Assembly (NCBI RefSeq): GCF_902833225.1
Contig: NZ_CADFEI010000022.1
Coordinates: 62,001-126,000 of the forward strand
DNA length: 64,000 nt
Origin: Burkholderia sp. BCC1644
GTDB taxonomy: Bacteria; Pseudomonadota; Gammaproteobacteria; Burkholderiales; Burkholderiaceae
Reading direction: 5' to 3'
The translations under genes were made by a program, and so were the position numbers. The notes under the pieces are model-generated. The model made no database searches and was not told the origin of the DNA. It saw nothing but the letters and a program-made list of their open reading frames with translations. Below, one piece after another: positions 1 through 8,217 of the stretch. How positions within the stretch are numbered: the stretch's first letter is position 1; each line of letters opens with the position of its first letter.

Positions 1-176
1 CGCGCGGCGTGATCGTGATGCCGTCGTCGACGTTCGCGGTCGATCGCGCGGAAATCGAGCACGGCGTGCGCATCAATCTCGCGTGCCCGGCCACGCGCGA
101 CGAGCTCGTCAACGGGCTGCGGATCCTGTCCGGCACGCTGAAGGACCGGCCGCGCGCGCTGTTCGGCTCGATCTGA
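1..176 (+). CDS. PLP-dependent aminotransferase-like protein, C-terminal fragment
   Basis: Only the last 57 codons lie in the window (reading frame starts at base 3, stop TGA at 174-176). The residues resemble the small-domain end of class I/II aminotransferases or the aminotransferase half of MocR-type regulators: a segment VIVMPSSTFAV, then HGVRINLACP, then a short helix and the stop. This is the part of the fold that closes over the PLP pocket. The N-terminal part, and therefore the presence of a GntR DNA-binding domain, cannot be seen. It could be either a free aminotransferase or a regulator. Confidence 0.6.
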   Translation, partial: RGVIVMPSSTFAVDRAEIEHGVRINLACPATRDELVNGLRILSGTLKDRPRALFGSI

Positions 177-185
177 CGGCGGCTA

Positions 186-393
186 GGGCCTGTTCACGCT
201 CATAACGGGCCGGCCCCACGAATGAATTTTTCCACACCGGGGAACGCGCGTTTCCGCCCACATCGCGGCGCCTTGCGTCGCTTGTCTGGCACGGCGCGAA
301 CGGCGTGCCTTGCTCCTTGCACGCGCCCCGCAGGAAGGCCCCTTGGGGGACGCGCCGAAAGGCATGTTCGCCAGCCCGATATCAGCGTGAACA
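186..393. repeat. Approximately 210-bp element bounded by inverted TGTTCACGCT / AGCGTGAACA
   Basis: The gap between the first two genes starts with GGGCCTGTTCACGCT (186-200) and ends with AGCGTGAACA (384-393), so a perfect 10-bp inverted repeat (191-200 and 384-393) frames about 200 bp. The same 15-bp end sequence recurs in inverted orientation at 59197-59211. A 64-residue open frame (200-394, minus) fills the element but has no ribosome binding site and an arginine-rich, frame-shadow composition, so I do not call it a gene. It may be a small interspersed or MITE-like element; this is inference from the end symmetry and the recurrence. Confidence 0.45.
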
Positions 394-397
394 CGCG

Positions 398-2572
398 CTA
401 GTCGAGCAGATCCGCGACGACGTCGACGATCCGCTGCAGCAGCGCTTCGTCGTAGGGCAGCCACGGCACCGCGCGCAGCGGCGACGGCGGCGGCTCGATC
501 GTGGCATCGACAGGCTCGCCGTCGCGCGTCACGCGGCCGGTCGCGCAATGCACCGACCACGCGCCGACGCGCACGTGGCGTTCGTCGATCGTGATCTTCC
601 CTTGCGCAACCGGTTCGGCGAACACGAGCGACAGCACGTGCTTGCGATGCCGCGCCATCACGCCGAGCGGCAGATCTGACAACCGGTTCAGGCGCTGACA
701 GCGTTCGGATTCGAGGTCGCGAAGGCGGGCCGGGTCCGTTGCAAGCGAAGCGGTCGCCGCGCGTGTCGCGTCGTCGTCGAGCGCGAACGCGGCCACGCTG
801 ACGAGCAGGTCGACCGCGCGCGCCACTTCGGAGAACACGACAGCGTCGATCTTGCCGATCGGCAGCGGCACCCAGCGCCGGTCGTGCCGGCGTTCGAAGT
901 GCAGCCGGCGCGATGTGCCGTGGCCCTCCGTACCGGGAAAGAGCCGCGCATCGACGAGGAAGGTTGCGCGTACGTCGCCGAATTCGCGGGCGAGCCCGTC
1001 GTCGTACGCGCGGATCGACCAGCCTTCGCGGCGCGCGACGCCGAGCAGCGGCCGGCTCGACAGCACGTGACCTTCGAACATCGCGGATTCGCTGGCCGAC
1101 GCGTCGCCGTCGGCCGGCATGTAGTACTCGCGGAACGCCTGCCTGACGGGTTGCCGGAGCGTGCGGCCGACGATCGCGCGCTGCCACGCGAGCCGCTCGT
1201 CCGCGTCGGCCAGCAGCGGATGCCAGAGCCGGATCTCGCAGTCGTCGGCAAGGTCGCATGCGCGCCCGGTCGCGTCGCGCAGCACGATCTTGCCTTTCGC
1301 GATGTCGGGGATGAACGATTGTGTCGATCCATCACGGCCGCGCGCTTGCCAGATCATCCGCGCGGAGAACGCGGCGCCGGCCGGCGCATCGACGAGCCGC
1401 TCGCGCCATTCGGCATGACCGAGCGACATCGGCTGCCAGAAGCCGGCTTCCATGCACGTGGCGAGCATCGCGAGCTGCTTCTTGTCCGGTTTCGCGTCGA
1501 GCGTCATGCGCAGTGCGGTGTGCGGCCGCTCGCCGAGTGCGCGCTCGGCCGGCTTCAGGTTGCGCGCGAGCTTTTTCTGCACACCGGCGTGACGCACCGC
1601 GGCCAGCGCGTCGCGCAGCGCGCGCACGCTCTCGGGCGTCGGGATCGTCTCGACCGCGTGGCCGAGTGCGATCGCGAGCGACTGCGACGGCGCCGTCTTC
1701 GCGGTTGTCGGCGCAACGCATACGCCGGTCAGCAGCGGCCCGATCAGCGGGCGCAGCCAGGCTTCGTCGCGATAGGCGGCCACGCGCGCGGCGCGCGCGA
1801 CGACCTGCGCGTCGTCGGTCGTGAAGGCACGATCGGCTTCGTACGGCACGGCGCCGGCGTGAAGCGCGGCGACCTGTTGCGCGGCCTCGGTCAGCGCGTC
1901 GCGCGCGAATCCGACATAGGCGGCGTCTGCCGCGAGCGTGACGGCCGGGTCGTTGAGGTCGAGCCACAGCCGCTTCGGCGCGAAATAGCCGTCGTTCGTC
2001 GAGGCCAGTGCGAGCAGCGCGGCCGCGCCGAGTTCGGGCAGCACGTCGAGTTCGCGTACGCGAAACGGCGACTCCGCCAGCGCCTGCGCATACGCATCGC
2101 GCCGTGCGGAGAAGTCGCGGCGGCCGGCGAACCAGTCGAGCGCGTACGCGCCATAGGCGGATTTCGCGCGGATCTCGCCGTCTTCCGGCTCGCCCGCGAT
2201 GCGCGCGAGCTCGGCCTGCAGCGCGGGCGACGGCGGCGCGTCGAGGCAGGGCAGGTCTTCCAGCGCGCGTTTCCACCCGCCTGGCGGAATGTCGCGGAAC
2301 AGTTCGAGTGCGGCATCGGCATCGACGAGCGGCACGAGGCCGAGCGCATCGATCTGCCCGCGCAGCCAGCGCGCGAATTCGGCGCGCGGATCGTCGTATG
2401 CGTGCTCGCGCAGCATGATCCCGTGCTCGGCGCGACGCAGCGCCGGCCATACCGTACCGAGCGTATGTGCATCGAGCGTCGACAGGTCGATCGGCGCGCC
2501 GGTGAAGCGCGGATGGTCGGCCGTGCCGGTCAGTCGCGCGACGAGCAGCGCGGCGAGGGCGCGATCAGTCAT
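398..2572 (-). CDS. DUF4132 domain-containing protein
   Basis: Encodes 724 residues and starts with ATG at 2572. The C-terminal third has the features of DUF4132 proteins, including the closing segment with FSEVARAVDLLVSVAA and LSLVFAEPV that is often split off as a separate C-terminal domain. The N-terminal two thirds are alpha-helical and Ala/Arg/Leu-rich, as in related MolR-like proteins. No signal peptide or membrane segment is visible. The biochemical role of this family is unknown; a link of some members to molybdate regulation has been proposed, which is notable only because molybdenum cofactor genes lie downstream on the same strand. It is alone in its transcription unit, divergent from the MocR gene. 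Confidence 0.75.
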   Translation of the reverse strand: MTDRALAALLVARLTGTADHPRFTGAPIDLSTLDAHTLGTVWPALRRAEHGIMLREHAYDDPRAEFARWLRGQIDALGLVPLVDADAALELFRDIPPGGWKRALEDLPCLDAPPSPALQAELARIAGEPEDGEIRAKSAYGAYALDWFAGRRDFSARRDAYAQALAESPFRVRELDVLPELGAAALLALASTNDGYFAPKRLWLDLNDPAVTLAADAAYVGFARDALTEAAQQVAALHAGAVPYEADRAFTTDDAQVVARAARVAAYRDEAWLRPLIGPLLTGVCVAPTTAKTAPSQSLAIALGHAVETIPTPESVRALRDALAAVRHAGVQKKLARNLKPAERALGERPHTALRMTLDAKPDKKQLAMLATCMEAGFWQPMSLGHAEWRERLVDAPAGAAFSARMIWQARGRDGSTQSFIPDIAKGKIVLRDATGRACDLADDCEIRLWHPLLADADERLAWQRAIVGRTLRQPVRQAFREYYMPADGDASASESAMFEGHVLSSRPLLGVARREGWSIRAYDDGLAREFGDVRATFLVDARLFPGTEGHGTSRRLHFERRHDRRWVPLPIGKIDAVVFSEVARAVDLLVSVAAFALDDDATRAATASLATDPARLRDLESERCQRLNRLSDLPLGVMARHRKHVLSLVFAEPVAQGKITIDERHVRVGAWSVHCATGRVTRDGEPVDATIEPPPSPLRAVPWLPYDEALLQRIVDVVADLLD

Positions 2573-2851
2573 GGGCGCTTTCCTTGCCGGAGGCGCGCGA
2601 TGCGCGGTCGGTCGTTACGTTCTGACACCATTTCGTCATCTGTACTGGTCGGGCGGCGCGGATCGCGCCGCCGAGGCCGGCTGCGGGTTCGATCGTGTGC
2701 GGCATGGGTCTGACTCCGGCAATGAAAACCGTGCGGTCGCACAGTATTGCACCCTCATCGAGACAGTCGGACGAATGCCCGCGCGGCGGGCTTTCCGGGC
2801 CGATACGGCCGTGCTGCGCAGGTTTCCGGCCGCCCGGCCATTTCATAAGAC

Positions 2852-2892
2852 GTACAGTTCTCCCGCAATGCGCGATTCGCGTCGAACTGTAC
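2852..2892 (+). promoter_or_regulatory. Inverted repeat GTACAGTTC / GAACTGTAC, candidate MocR operator
   Basis: A perfect 9-bp inverted repeat has arms at 2852-2860 and 2884-2892, with centres 32 bp apart, about three helical turns. It lies in the 581-bp divergent region (2573-3153) between the DUF4132 gene and the MocR regulator. GntR/MocR dimers bind paired repeats on one face of the helix, so autoregulation is a reasonable inference. The rest of the divergent region contains AT-richer stretches around 2880-2960 and no further gene that I can support. Confidence 0.4.
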
Positions 2893-3153
2893 TCTTGTTC
2901 GCGTGGTCGATGTGTGTACTCGCCGCCAACTGTTCTGCTCTTAAGATTCCATCATCAAGTGCACAGTGCCGCAGATCCAGTCGTACCGGAACCCTGTCGG
3001 CGCATCTTCAAGAGAGAGAGCCAGTGCGATGGAAAAGGCAAAACCGGAGGGAAAGATCAGGAATCACGACGGCCCGGCCGGCGGGCGAAACACGTGTGTG
3101 TCGGACGCACGCGGCATGGCGGCGCGGCTGCGCATGCCGGCGGGAGACGCACG

Positions 3154-4578
3154 ATGAAACTCTATGAAAAACTCGCGGACGACATCGAGCGCCTGATCCG
3201 CCAGGGCGTGTACCGGCACGGCGACCGGATTCCTTCGGTGCGGCAGGCGAGCCAGCAGCACCGGATCAGCATCACGACCGTGCTGCATGCCTACCTGCTG
3301 CTGGAAAGCCGCGGGCTGCTCGAAAGCCGGCCGCAGTCGGGCTATTTCGTGAACCTGCGGCGTGACGACGGTCACGCGCCGGTGCGCGAGCTGCGGCCGT
3401 CGAAGCCGATCGCGATCTCGTCGTCGGTCGACGTGAGCCGGCTCGTGCTGTCGACGCTGCGCTCGATCGGCACGGACGATGCGGTGCCGCTCGGCTCGCC
3501 GTATCCGGACCCAAGCTTGTTTCCGTTCGAGAAGCTGAACCGCTATGCGTACGCAGCCGGCCGCGACAAGTCGTTGTGGGGCGTGACGGACGGCTTGCCG
3601 CCCGGTCATCCGCGCCTGATTCGCCAGATTGCGCGCCGCTACCTGGAAAACGGGATGTCGGTGGACCCGAACGAGATCATCGTGACGGTCGGCGCGACGG
3701 AGGCGATCAACCTGTGCCTGCAGGCCGTTGCGAAGCCGGGCGACACGATCGCGGTGGAGTCGCCGACGTTCTATGCGATGCTGCACGCGATCGAGCGGAT
3801 GGGGATGAAGGCGATCGAGGTTGCGACGCATCCGGAATACGGAATCGACATCGCGGCGCTGGCCGCGATCGCGAAGTCGCAGCCGATCGCCGCGTGCATG
3901 GTGATGCCGAACTTCCAGAACCCGCTCGGTTTCCAGATGCCCGACGAGCGCAAGCGCGAGCTGGTCGAGTTCGCAACGAAGACGGGCATGCCGCTGATCG
4001 AGAACGGCGTGTACAACGAACTGTATTTCGGCGATACGCATCCGAGTTCGCTGAAGTCCTACGACCGGACCGGGATCGTGCTGCATTGCTCGTCGTTCTC
4101 GAAGAGCCTGACGGCTGCGTACCGGATCGGCTGGGCGCTGCCGGGCCGTTATCGCGATCAGGTCGAGAAGCTGAAGTTTCTGAATACGCTCGCGACGCCG
4201 TCGCTGCCGCAGCTGGCGATCGCGGAGTTTCTGGAACGCGATGGCTACGAGCATCACCTGCGGCGCTTGCGCAAGGCGTATGCACAGCAGGCGAACCTGA
4301 TGCGGGCGATGGTGTCGCGGTTCTTCCCGGAGGGCACGCGCATTTCGAGCCCGGCGGGCGGGTACGTGCTGTGGGTCGAGTTGCCCGCGCAGGTCGATGC
4401 GATGCGGTTGTACCAGCTCGCGCTGGAACAGGGCATCACGATCGGCCCCGGCTACATGTTCTCGATCACCGACAACTACCGGAATTTCATCCGGCTGAAC
4501 TACAGCAGCCCGTGGTCGCCGGAGATCGAACAGGCGGTGATCACGGTCGGGAAGCTCGCCGCGGCGTGCATGCGGTGA
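3154..4578 (+). CDS. MocR-family (GntR/aminotransferase) transcriptional regulator, copy A
   Basis: 474 residues. Residues 1 to about 75 form a GntR winged helix (IPSVRQASQQHRISITTVLHAY is the recognition region). Residues from about 100 onward form a fold-type I aminotransferase domain with the PLP-lysine motif SSFSKSLTAAYRIGW and the PNFQNPLG motif. MocR proteins use PLP or an amine adduct to sense metabolites and usually control a neighbouring catabolic or transport gene. The ATG at 3154 follows a GGGAGA ribosome site. A nearly identical gene lies at 36449-37873. The two copies differ strongly only in the first 80 or so bases, and mildly from about 3960 onward. The target is unknown; the divergent DUF4132 gene or itself are candidates. 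Confidence 0.9.
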   Translation: MKLYEKLADDIERLIRQGVYRHGDRIPSVRQASQQHRISITTVLHAYLLLESRGLLESRPQSGYFVNLRRDDGHAPVRELRPSKPIAISSSVDVSRLVLSTLRSIGTDDAVPLGSPYPDPSLFPFEKLNRYAYAAGRDKSLWGVTDGLPPGHPRLIRQIARRYLENGMSVDPNEIIVTVGATEAINLCLQAVAKPGDTIAVESPTFYAMLHAIERMGMKAIEVATHPEYGIDIAALAAIAKSQPIAACMVMPNFQNPLGFQMPDERKRELVEFATKTGMPLIENGVYNELYFGDTHPSSLKSYDRTGIVLHCSSFSKSLTAAYRIGWALPGRYRDQVEKLKFLNTLATPSLPQLAIAEFLERDGYEHHLRRLRKAYAQQANLMRAMVSRFFPEGTRISSPAGGYVLWVELPAQVDAMRLYQLALEQGITIGPGYMFSITDNYRNFIRLNYSSPWSPEIEQAVITVGKLAAACMR

Positions 4579-4611
4579 ACGCAGACGTGCGGCGTTGTGA
4601 ATTTCGATGGC

Positions 4612-4638
4612 AAAGCCGGCCTTGTGCCGGCTTTTTTT
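4612..4638 (+). terminator. Rho-independent terminator of MocR copy A
   Basis: A 9-bp stem AAAGCCGGC / GCCGGCTTT with a 5-base loop is followed by a run of T residues. It sits 34 bp after the MocR stop codon, with the convergent moaD ending at 4749. The A/T-rich base of the stem could also serve the opposite strand. Confidence 0.85.
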
Positions 4639-4748
4639 GAGCGGTCAGCGGCCGCGCAACGAGCGCCGTCATTCGTGCGACGGCTCGTCCGAGCGGTGCA
4701 GCCCCCGATCGTCGACGGCTTTCGTGGGCGGGTGGCGAGCGCGTTGCG

Positions 4749-5006
4749 TCACCCACCCGTCACCGGTGGAAAAAACGCGACCTCGCTATCCTCGCGCACG
4801 ACGAATTCCCCGGTCACCATCTCGAGGTTCACGGCTGCCCGCACGGGGCGGTCCATCCGCAGTGCGTCCGCGCTGCGCGCGTCGCGCGCGGCCAGTGTGC
4901 CGCGCAGCGCATCGACGGTGAGTTCGCGTGCATCGATCTCGACGGTTTCCTCGTCGCGTTCGAGTTGTTCGCGAATGCTCGCGAAGTATTTGATCGTCAG
5001 TTTCAT
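4749..5006 (-). CDS. moaD: Molybdopterin synthase sulfur carrier subunit MoaD
   Basis: 85 residues with the ubiquitin-like beta-grasp pattern (MKLTIKYFASIREQL at the start) and the obligatory C-terminal Gly-Gly (FFPPVTGG). The terminal glycine is thiocarboxylated and donates sulfur to cyclic pyranopterin monophosphate inside the MoaD-MoaE heterotetramer, making molybdopterin in the cytoplasm. Length matches the family. It is the last gene of the leftward moaA-moaE-moaD group and starts 52 bp after the moaE stop. Confidence 0.93.
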   Translation of the reverse strand: MKLTIKYFASIREQLERDEETVEIDARELTVDALRGTLAARDARSADALRMDRPVRAAVNLEMVTGEFVVREDSEVAFFPPVTGG

Positions 5007-5058
5007 GGCGATGTCTTGAATGGAGTCGGCGGAATCGGAAAGCGCGCAGCGGATGCGG

Positions 5059-5631
5059 TCAGCCCCAGCGCCGCATGGCCTGGTCGTCGTGCGTCTTCGC
5101 CTCGACCCAGCCCGATTCGCCGTCGTGCCGGATTTCCTTCTTCCAGAACGGCGCGTGCGTCTTCAGGAAGTCCATCAGGAATTCGCATGCATCGAACGCG
5201 GACGCGCGATGCGCGGCGGCCACCACGACCAGCACGACGGCCTGGCCGAGCGGAATGCGGCCGACGCGGTGCACGATCTTGACCGCTTCGAGCCGCCAGC
5301 GCGCGCTGGCTTCCTCGACGATGCTCCACAATGCCTGTTCGGTCATCGTCGGGTAGTGCTCGACTTCCAGCGCGACGACGTCGTCGACGTCGCCCTCCTT
5401 GCGCACGACACCGAGGAAATTCACGACGGCACCGACATTCGGATTGCGAACGATCGGCGCGAGCTCGGCGCCTGCATCGATCGGCGCGTACTGCACGCGC
5501 ACTTCGAAGCCGGCGGCGATCGCGGGCGGCGGTTCGGTGTGCGGGTCGGCCGCGTCGGCGGGAAGCGGGTGACCGCCGGCACGCAACGGATCGTCCGGCA
5601 GCCCGGCGCGGGATTCGGTGAAGGTTGTCAT
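5059..5631 (-). CDS. moaE: Molybdopterin synthase catalytic subunit MoaE
   Basis: 190 residues. The conserved core begins near residue 40 (FEVRVQYAPIDAGAEL) and includes GAVVNFLGVVR, VGRIPLGQAVVLVVVAAAHR and the C-terminal lysine-rich FLKTHAPFWKKE. In MoaE this region binds precursor Z and receives sulfur from MoaD. The ATG at 5631 has a clear AGGAGA site, which selects this start over the much longer open frame that runs through moaA. An approximately 40-residue Pro/Ala-rich N-terminal extension is longer than in E. coli MoaE (150 residues). It pairs with MoaD immediately downstream. Confidence 0.93.
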   Translation of the reverse strand: MTTFTESRAGLPDDPLRAGGHPLPADAADPHTEPPPAIAAGFEVRVQYAPIDAGAELAPIVRNPNVGAVVNFLGVVRKEGDVDDVVALEVEHYPTMTEQALWSIVEEASARWRLEAVKIVHRVGRIPLGQAVVLVVVAAAHRASAFDACEFLMDFLKTHAPFWKKEIRHDGESGWVEAKTHDDQAMRRWG

Positions 5632-5678
5632 GACACGTTCTCCTGTAGGCGGTGCGTCCTGTGTCGCGCGGCGGCCGG

Positions 5679-6803
5679 TCAGCCGCCGACGAGCGACATG
5701 CGCACGGTCGGATAGGTCTTGCCCGGCGCGCGGGCCGGCCGTGCGGCCCGGCGCTCGGAATAGCGGTCGTCGCGCCGTATCCAGCGATCGCGGACGGCGG
5801 CCGCGAGATCGTCGGTCGACGCTGTTTCGTCGAGCCACGGCCGCAGGTCGGTGCCTTGGGTCGCGAACAGGCACGTATAGAGCTGCCCGTCGGCCGACAC
5901 GCGGGCGCGCGAGCAGGTGCCGCAGAACGGATGCGACACGCTCGCGATGAAGCCGACTTCGCCCGCGCCGTCGATGTGCGCGCAACGGATCGCGGTCGCG
6001 TCGTGCCCCGGTTCGCCGACGAGCACGAGCGGATAGTGTTCGTCGATCAGTTCGCGCATTCGCGCGGCCGGCACGACCTTGTCGCCGGACCAGAAGCTCG
6101 CACCGCCGACGTCCATGTATTCGATGAAGCGCACCGCCACACCGGTATGCCGGAAGTGGCGCACGAGCGGCAGGATCTGGTCGTCGTTCGCGCCGCGCTC
6201 GATCACCGCGTTGACCTTGACCGGTGCGAGCCCGGCCGTGTGTGCGGCTTCGATGCCGGCGAGCACGCGCGACACGGGCACGTCGGTGTCGCTCATCCGG
6301 CGGAATACGGCATCGTCGAGTGCGTCGAGGCTCACGGTCACGCGCGACAACCCGGCGTCGCGCAGCGAGCGCGCCTTCGCGGCGAGCAGCGAGCCGTTGG
6401 TCGTCAGCGCGATTTCGACGGGTTTGCCGTCGACGGTCGTCAGTGCGGAGAGGCGCTCGATCAGCGCCTCGAGGTTGCGGCGCAGCAGCGGCTCGCCGCC
6501 CGTGATGCGGATCTTCTCGACGCCGAGCGACGTGAACGCGCGTGCGATCTTTTCGAGTTGCGCGAACGACAGCCGCTCGGACGACGGCATGAATGCATAG
6601 TCGGAACCGAAACTTTCGCGCGGCATGCAGTAGCCGCAGCGGAAGTTGCACTGGTCGATCACGGACAGGCGCAGGTCGCGCAGCGGGCGCCCGAGCGTGT
6701 CGGACGTGCGGGGAAAGGCGCCGGGCGATGCGCCGCCGGATGAAGCGGCGGCGGCCGGCGCGGCTGAAGCGATGGCGTTCACGATCGGTTCGTCGGCCTG
6801 CAT
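5679..6803 (-). CDS. moaA: GTP 3',8-cyclase MoaA (radical SAM)
   Basis: 374 residues from the ATG at 6803. Radical-SAM cysteines are C52, C56 and C59 (CNFRCGYC). The second 4Fe-4S site is the C-x2-C-x13-C pattern starting at FCGTC. The protein ends in the conserved Gly-Gly (SLVGG) needed with MoaC to form cyclic pyranopterin monophosphate from GTP. The first 35 or so residues are a low-complexity Ala/Ser-rich leader. An upstream GTG at 6860 would add 19 residues and is less likely. moaC is not in the window. It is followed by moaE after 47 bp. Confidence 0.93.
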   Translation of the reverse strand: MQADEPIVNAIASAAPAAAASSGGASPGAFPRTSDTLGRPLRDLRLSVIDQCNFRCGYCMPRESFGSDYAFMPSSERLSFAQLEKIARAFTSLGVEKIRITGGEPLLRRNLEALIERLSALTTVDGKPVEIALTTNGSLLAAKARSLRDAGLSRVTVSLDALDDAVFRRMSDTDVPVSRVLAGIEAAHTAGLAPVKVNAVIERGANDDQILPLVRHFRHTGVAVRFIEYMDVGGASFWSGDKVVPAARMRELIDEHYPLVLVGEPGHDATAIRCAHIDGAGEVGFIASVSHPFCGTCSRARVSADGQLYTCLFATQGTDLRPWLDETASTDDLAAAVRDRWIRRDDRYSERRAARPARAPGKTYPTVRMSLVGG

Positions 6804-7002
6804 GAAGTAAGCGGAGGGGCGTCGCCGGTCGGCCGTGCGGGTGCCGACGTGTCGGCGCACAGGTCGTGACGAGCCTCATCGTGAGCATAGTCCGCCGGGT
6901 TTTGCCGGCAGAGGCACAATCGCGCCCGAATTGCAGGAATACAGTTCACCGCGCGGCGGGCGCGGCGCATGCCCTGCATCGGGCGCGTGATCGGCGTCGC
7001 GC

Positions 7003-8217
7003 TCATGCGAGCCAGTGCGCGAATTCGTAATACGGTACCGCGTCGCCGCGCGCGATGGCTCGCCCGGCAGGCAGCCGAGCAAGCCCGCTCGCCTGTACGA
7101 GCGACTGCAGCGTGCCGGCGCCTTGCTGGCGCAGCGTATCGAGCACCGGTACGCCATCGGCGCCGACCGTGCAGCGCACCCGCACGAAGCGTTCGCGCTG
7201 CGCATCCGGCTCGAAGCCGGTGTCGATCGGCAGCGACGGCACGACCGGCAGGCACGCATCGCGCCCCTGCAGGCGGCGGATCAACGGCGCGACGAACAGC
7301 GCGAACGCCGTCATCGCGGCGCCCGGGTTGCCGGGCAGCAGTACGACGGGCCGCGTGTCGAGCCGCGCGAGCGCAACCGGCTTGCCGGGCTTCATCCGCA
7401 CGCCGGTGACGATGAACGACGCATCGAGCGCGGTCAGCGCGGGGCGCAGCAGATCCTTGTCGCCGACCGATGCGCCGCCGACGCAGATCACCAGGTCGCA
7501 ACCCGCGTGCAGGTCGCGCAGCGCACGATCGACGGCTGCCGCCGTGTCGGCCGCGTGCAGGCTCATCGCCACGCTGGCACCGGTTCCCGACACCAGCGCG
7601 GCGAGCATCGGCGCATTGCTGTTGTAGATCTGCTGTGGCGCACGCGGCTGGCCGCACGCGACGAGCTCGTCGCCGGTCGTCAGGATGCCGACGCGCAGCG
7701 CCGGACGCACATCGATGCGCGCGAAACCTTGCGCGGCGGCCACGCCGACGTGCATCGCGCCGATCCGCACACCGGCCGGCACGAGCAGGTCGCCGGCGCG
7801 TACCTCCTCGCCGCGGCGGCGGATGTGCGAGCCGCTGCGCTGCGGCGCGTCGAACGTGACCCAGCCGTCCTGTTCGCGCGCATGCTCCTGCATCACGACG
7901 GTGTCCGCGCCGGGCGGAATCACGCTGCCGGTAAAGATGCGTGCCGCCGTACGCGCGGCCAGCGGCGCCGGCGTGTCGCCCGCATAGCAGCGTTGCGCGA
8001 CGCGCAGCGGCTCGCCATGCGAGAGATCCGCGTGACGCACGGCATAACCGTCCATCGCGCTCTGGTCGGCCGGCGGCTGGTCGAGCACGGCGGTCAGCGG
8101 CGCGGCCAGCACGTGGCCGGCTGCTTCGGCGACCGGCAGGGAGGCGGCGGCCGCAAGGGGGGCAAACGCGCCGGCGAATTGCTGCTGCGCGGTATCGAAA
8201 TCGAACAGGTGTTTCAT
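7003..8217 (-). CDS. moeA: Molybdopterin molybdotransferase MoeA
   Basis: 404 residues, the usual MoeA length. Motifs include QSAMDGYAVRH near residue 50, GSVIPPGADTVV, ILTTGDELV, IYNSNAPMLAAL and the GGASVGDKD loop typical of the MoeA/MogA fold. MoeA inserts molybdate into adenylylated molybdopterin to give active Moco. Its ATG overlaps the fdhD stop by 4 bp (8214-8217), which indicates translational coupling in an fdhD-moeA operon. A 199-bp gap separates it from moaA, so moaA-moaE-moaD may also have their own promoter. Confidence 0.94.
   Translation of the reverse strand: MKHLFDFDTAQQQFAGAFAPLAAAASLPVAEAAGHVLAAPLTAVLDQPPADQSAMDGYAVRHADLSHGEPLRVAQRCYAGDTPAPLAARTAARIFTGSVIPPGADTVVMQEHAREQDGWVTFDAPQRSGSHIRRRGEEVRAGDLLVPAGVRIGAMHVGVAAAQGFARIDVRPALRVGILTTGDELVACGQPRAPQQIYNSNAPMLAALVSGTGASVAMSLHAADTAAAVDRALRDLHAGCDLVICVGGASVGDKDLLRPALTALDASFIVTGVRMKPGKPVALARLDTRPVVLLPGNPGAAMTAFALFVAPLIRRLQGRDACLPVVPSLPIDTGFEPDAQRERFVRVRCTVGADGVPVLDTLRQQGAGTLQSLVQASGLARLPAGRAIARGDAVPYYEFAHWLA

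Noticed and set aside
200..394. 64-residue minus-strand frame inside the repeat
   Set aside because: No ribosome site, shadow-like Arg/Ala composition; more likely repeat DNA than a gene.
5059..6888. 609-residue frame covering moaE and moaA
   Set aside because: The N-terminal part is moaA out of frame; moaE starts at 5631 with AGGAGA.
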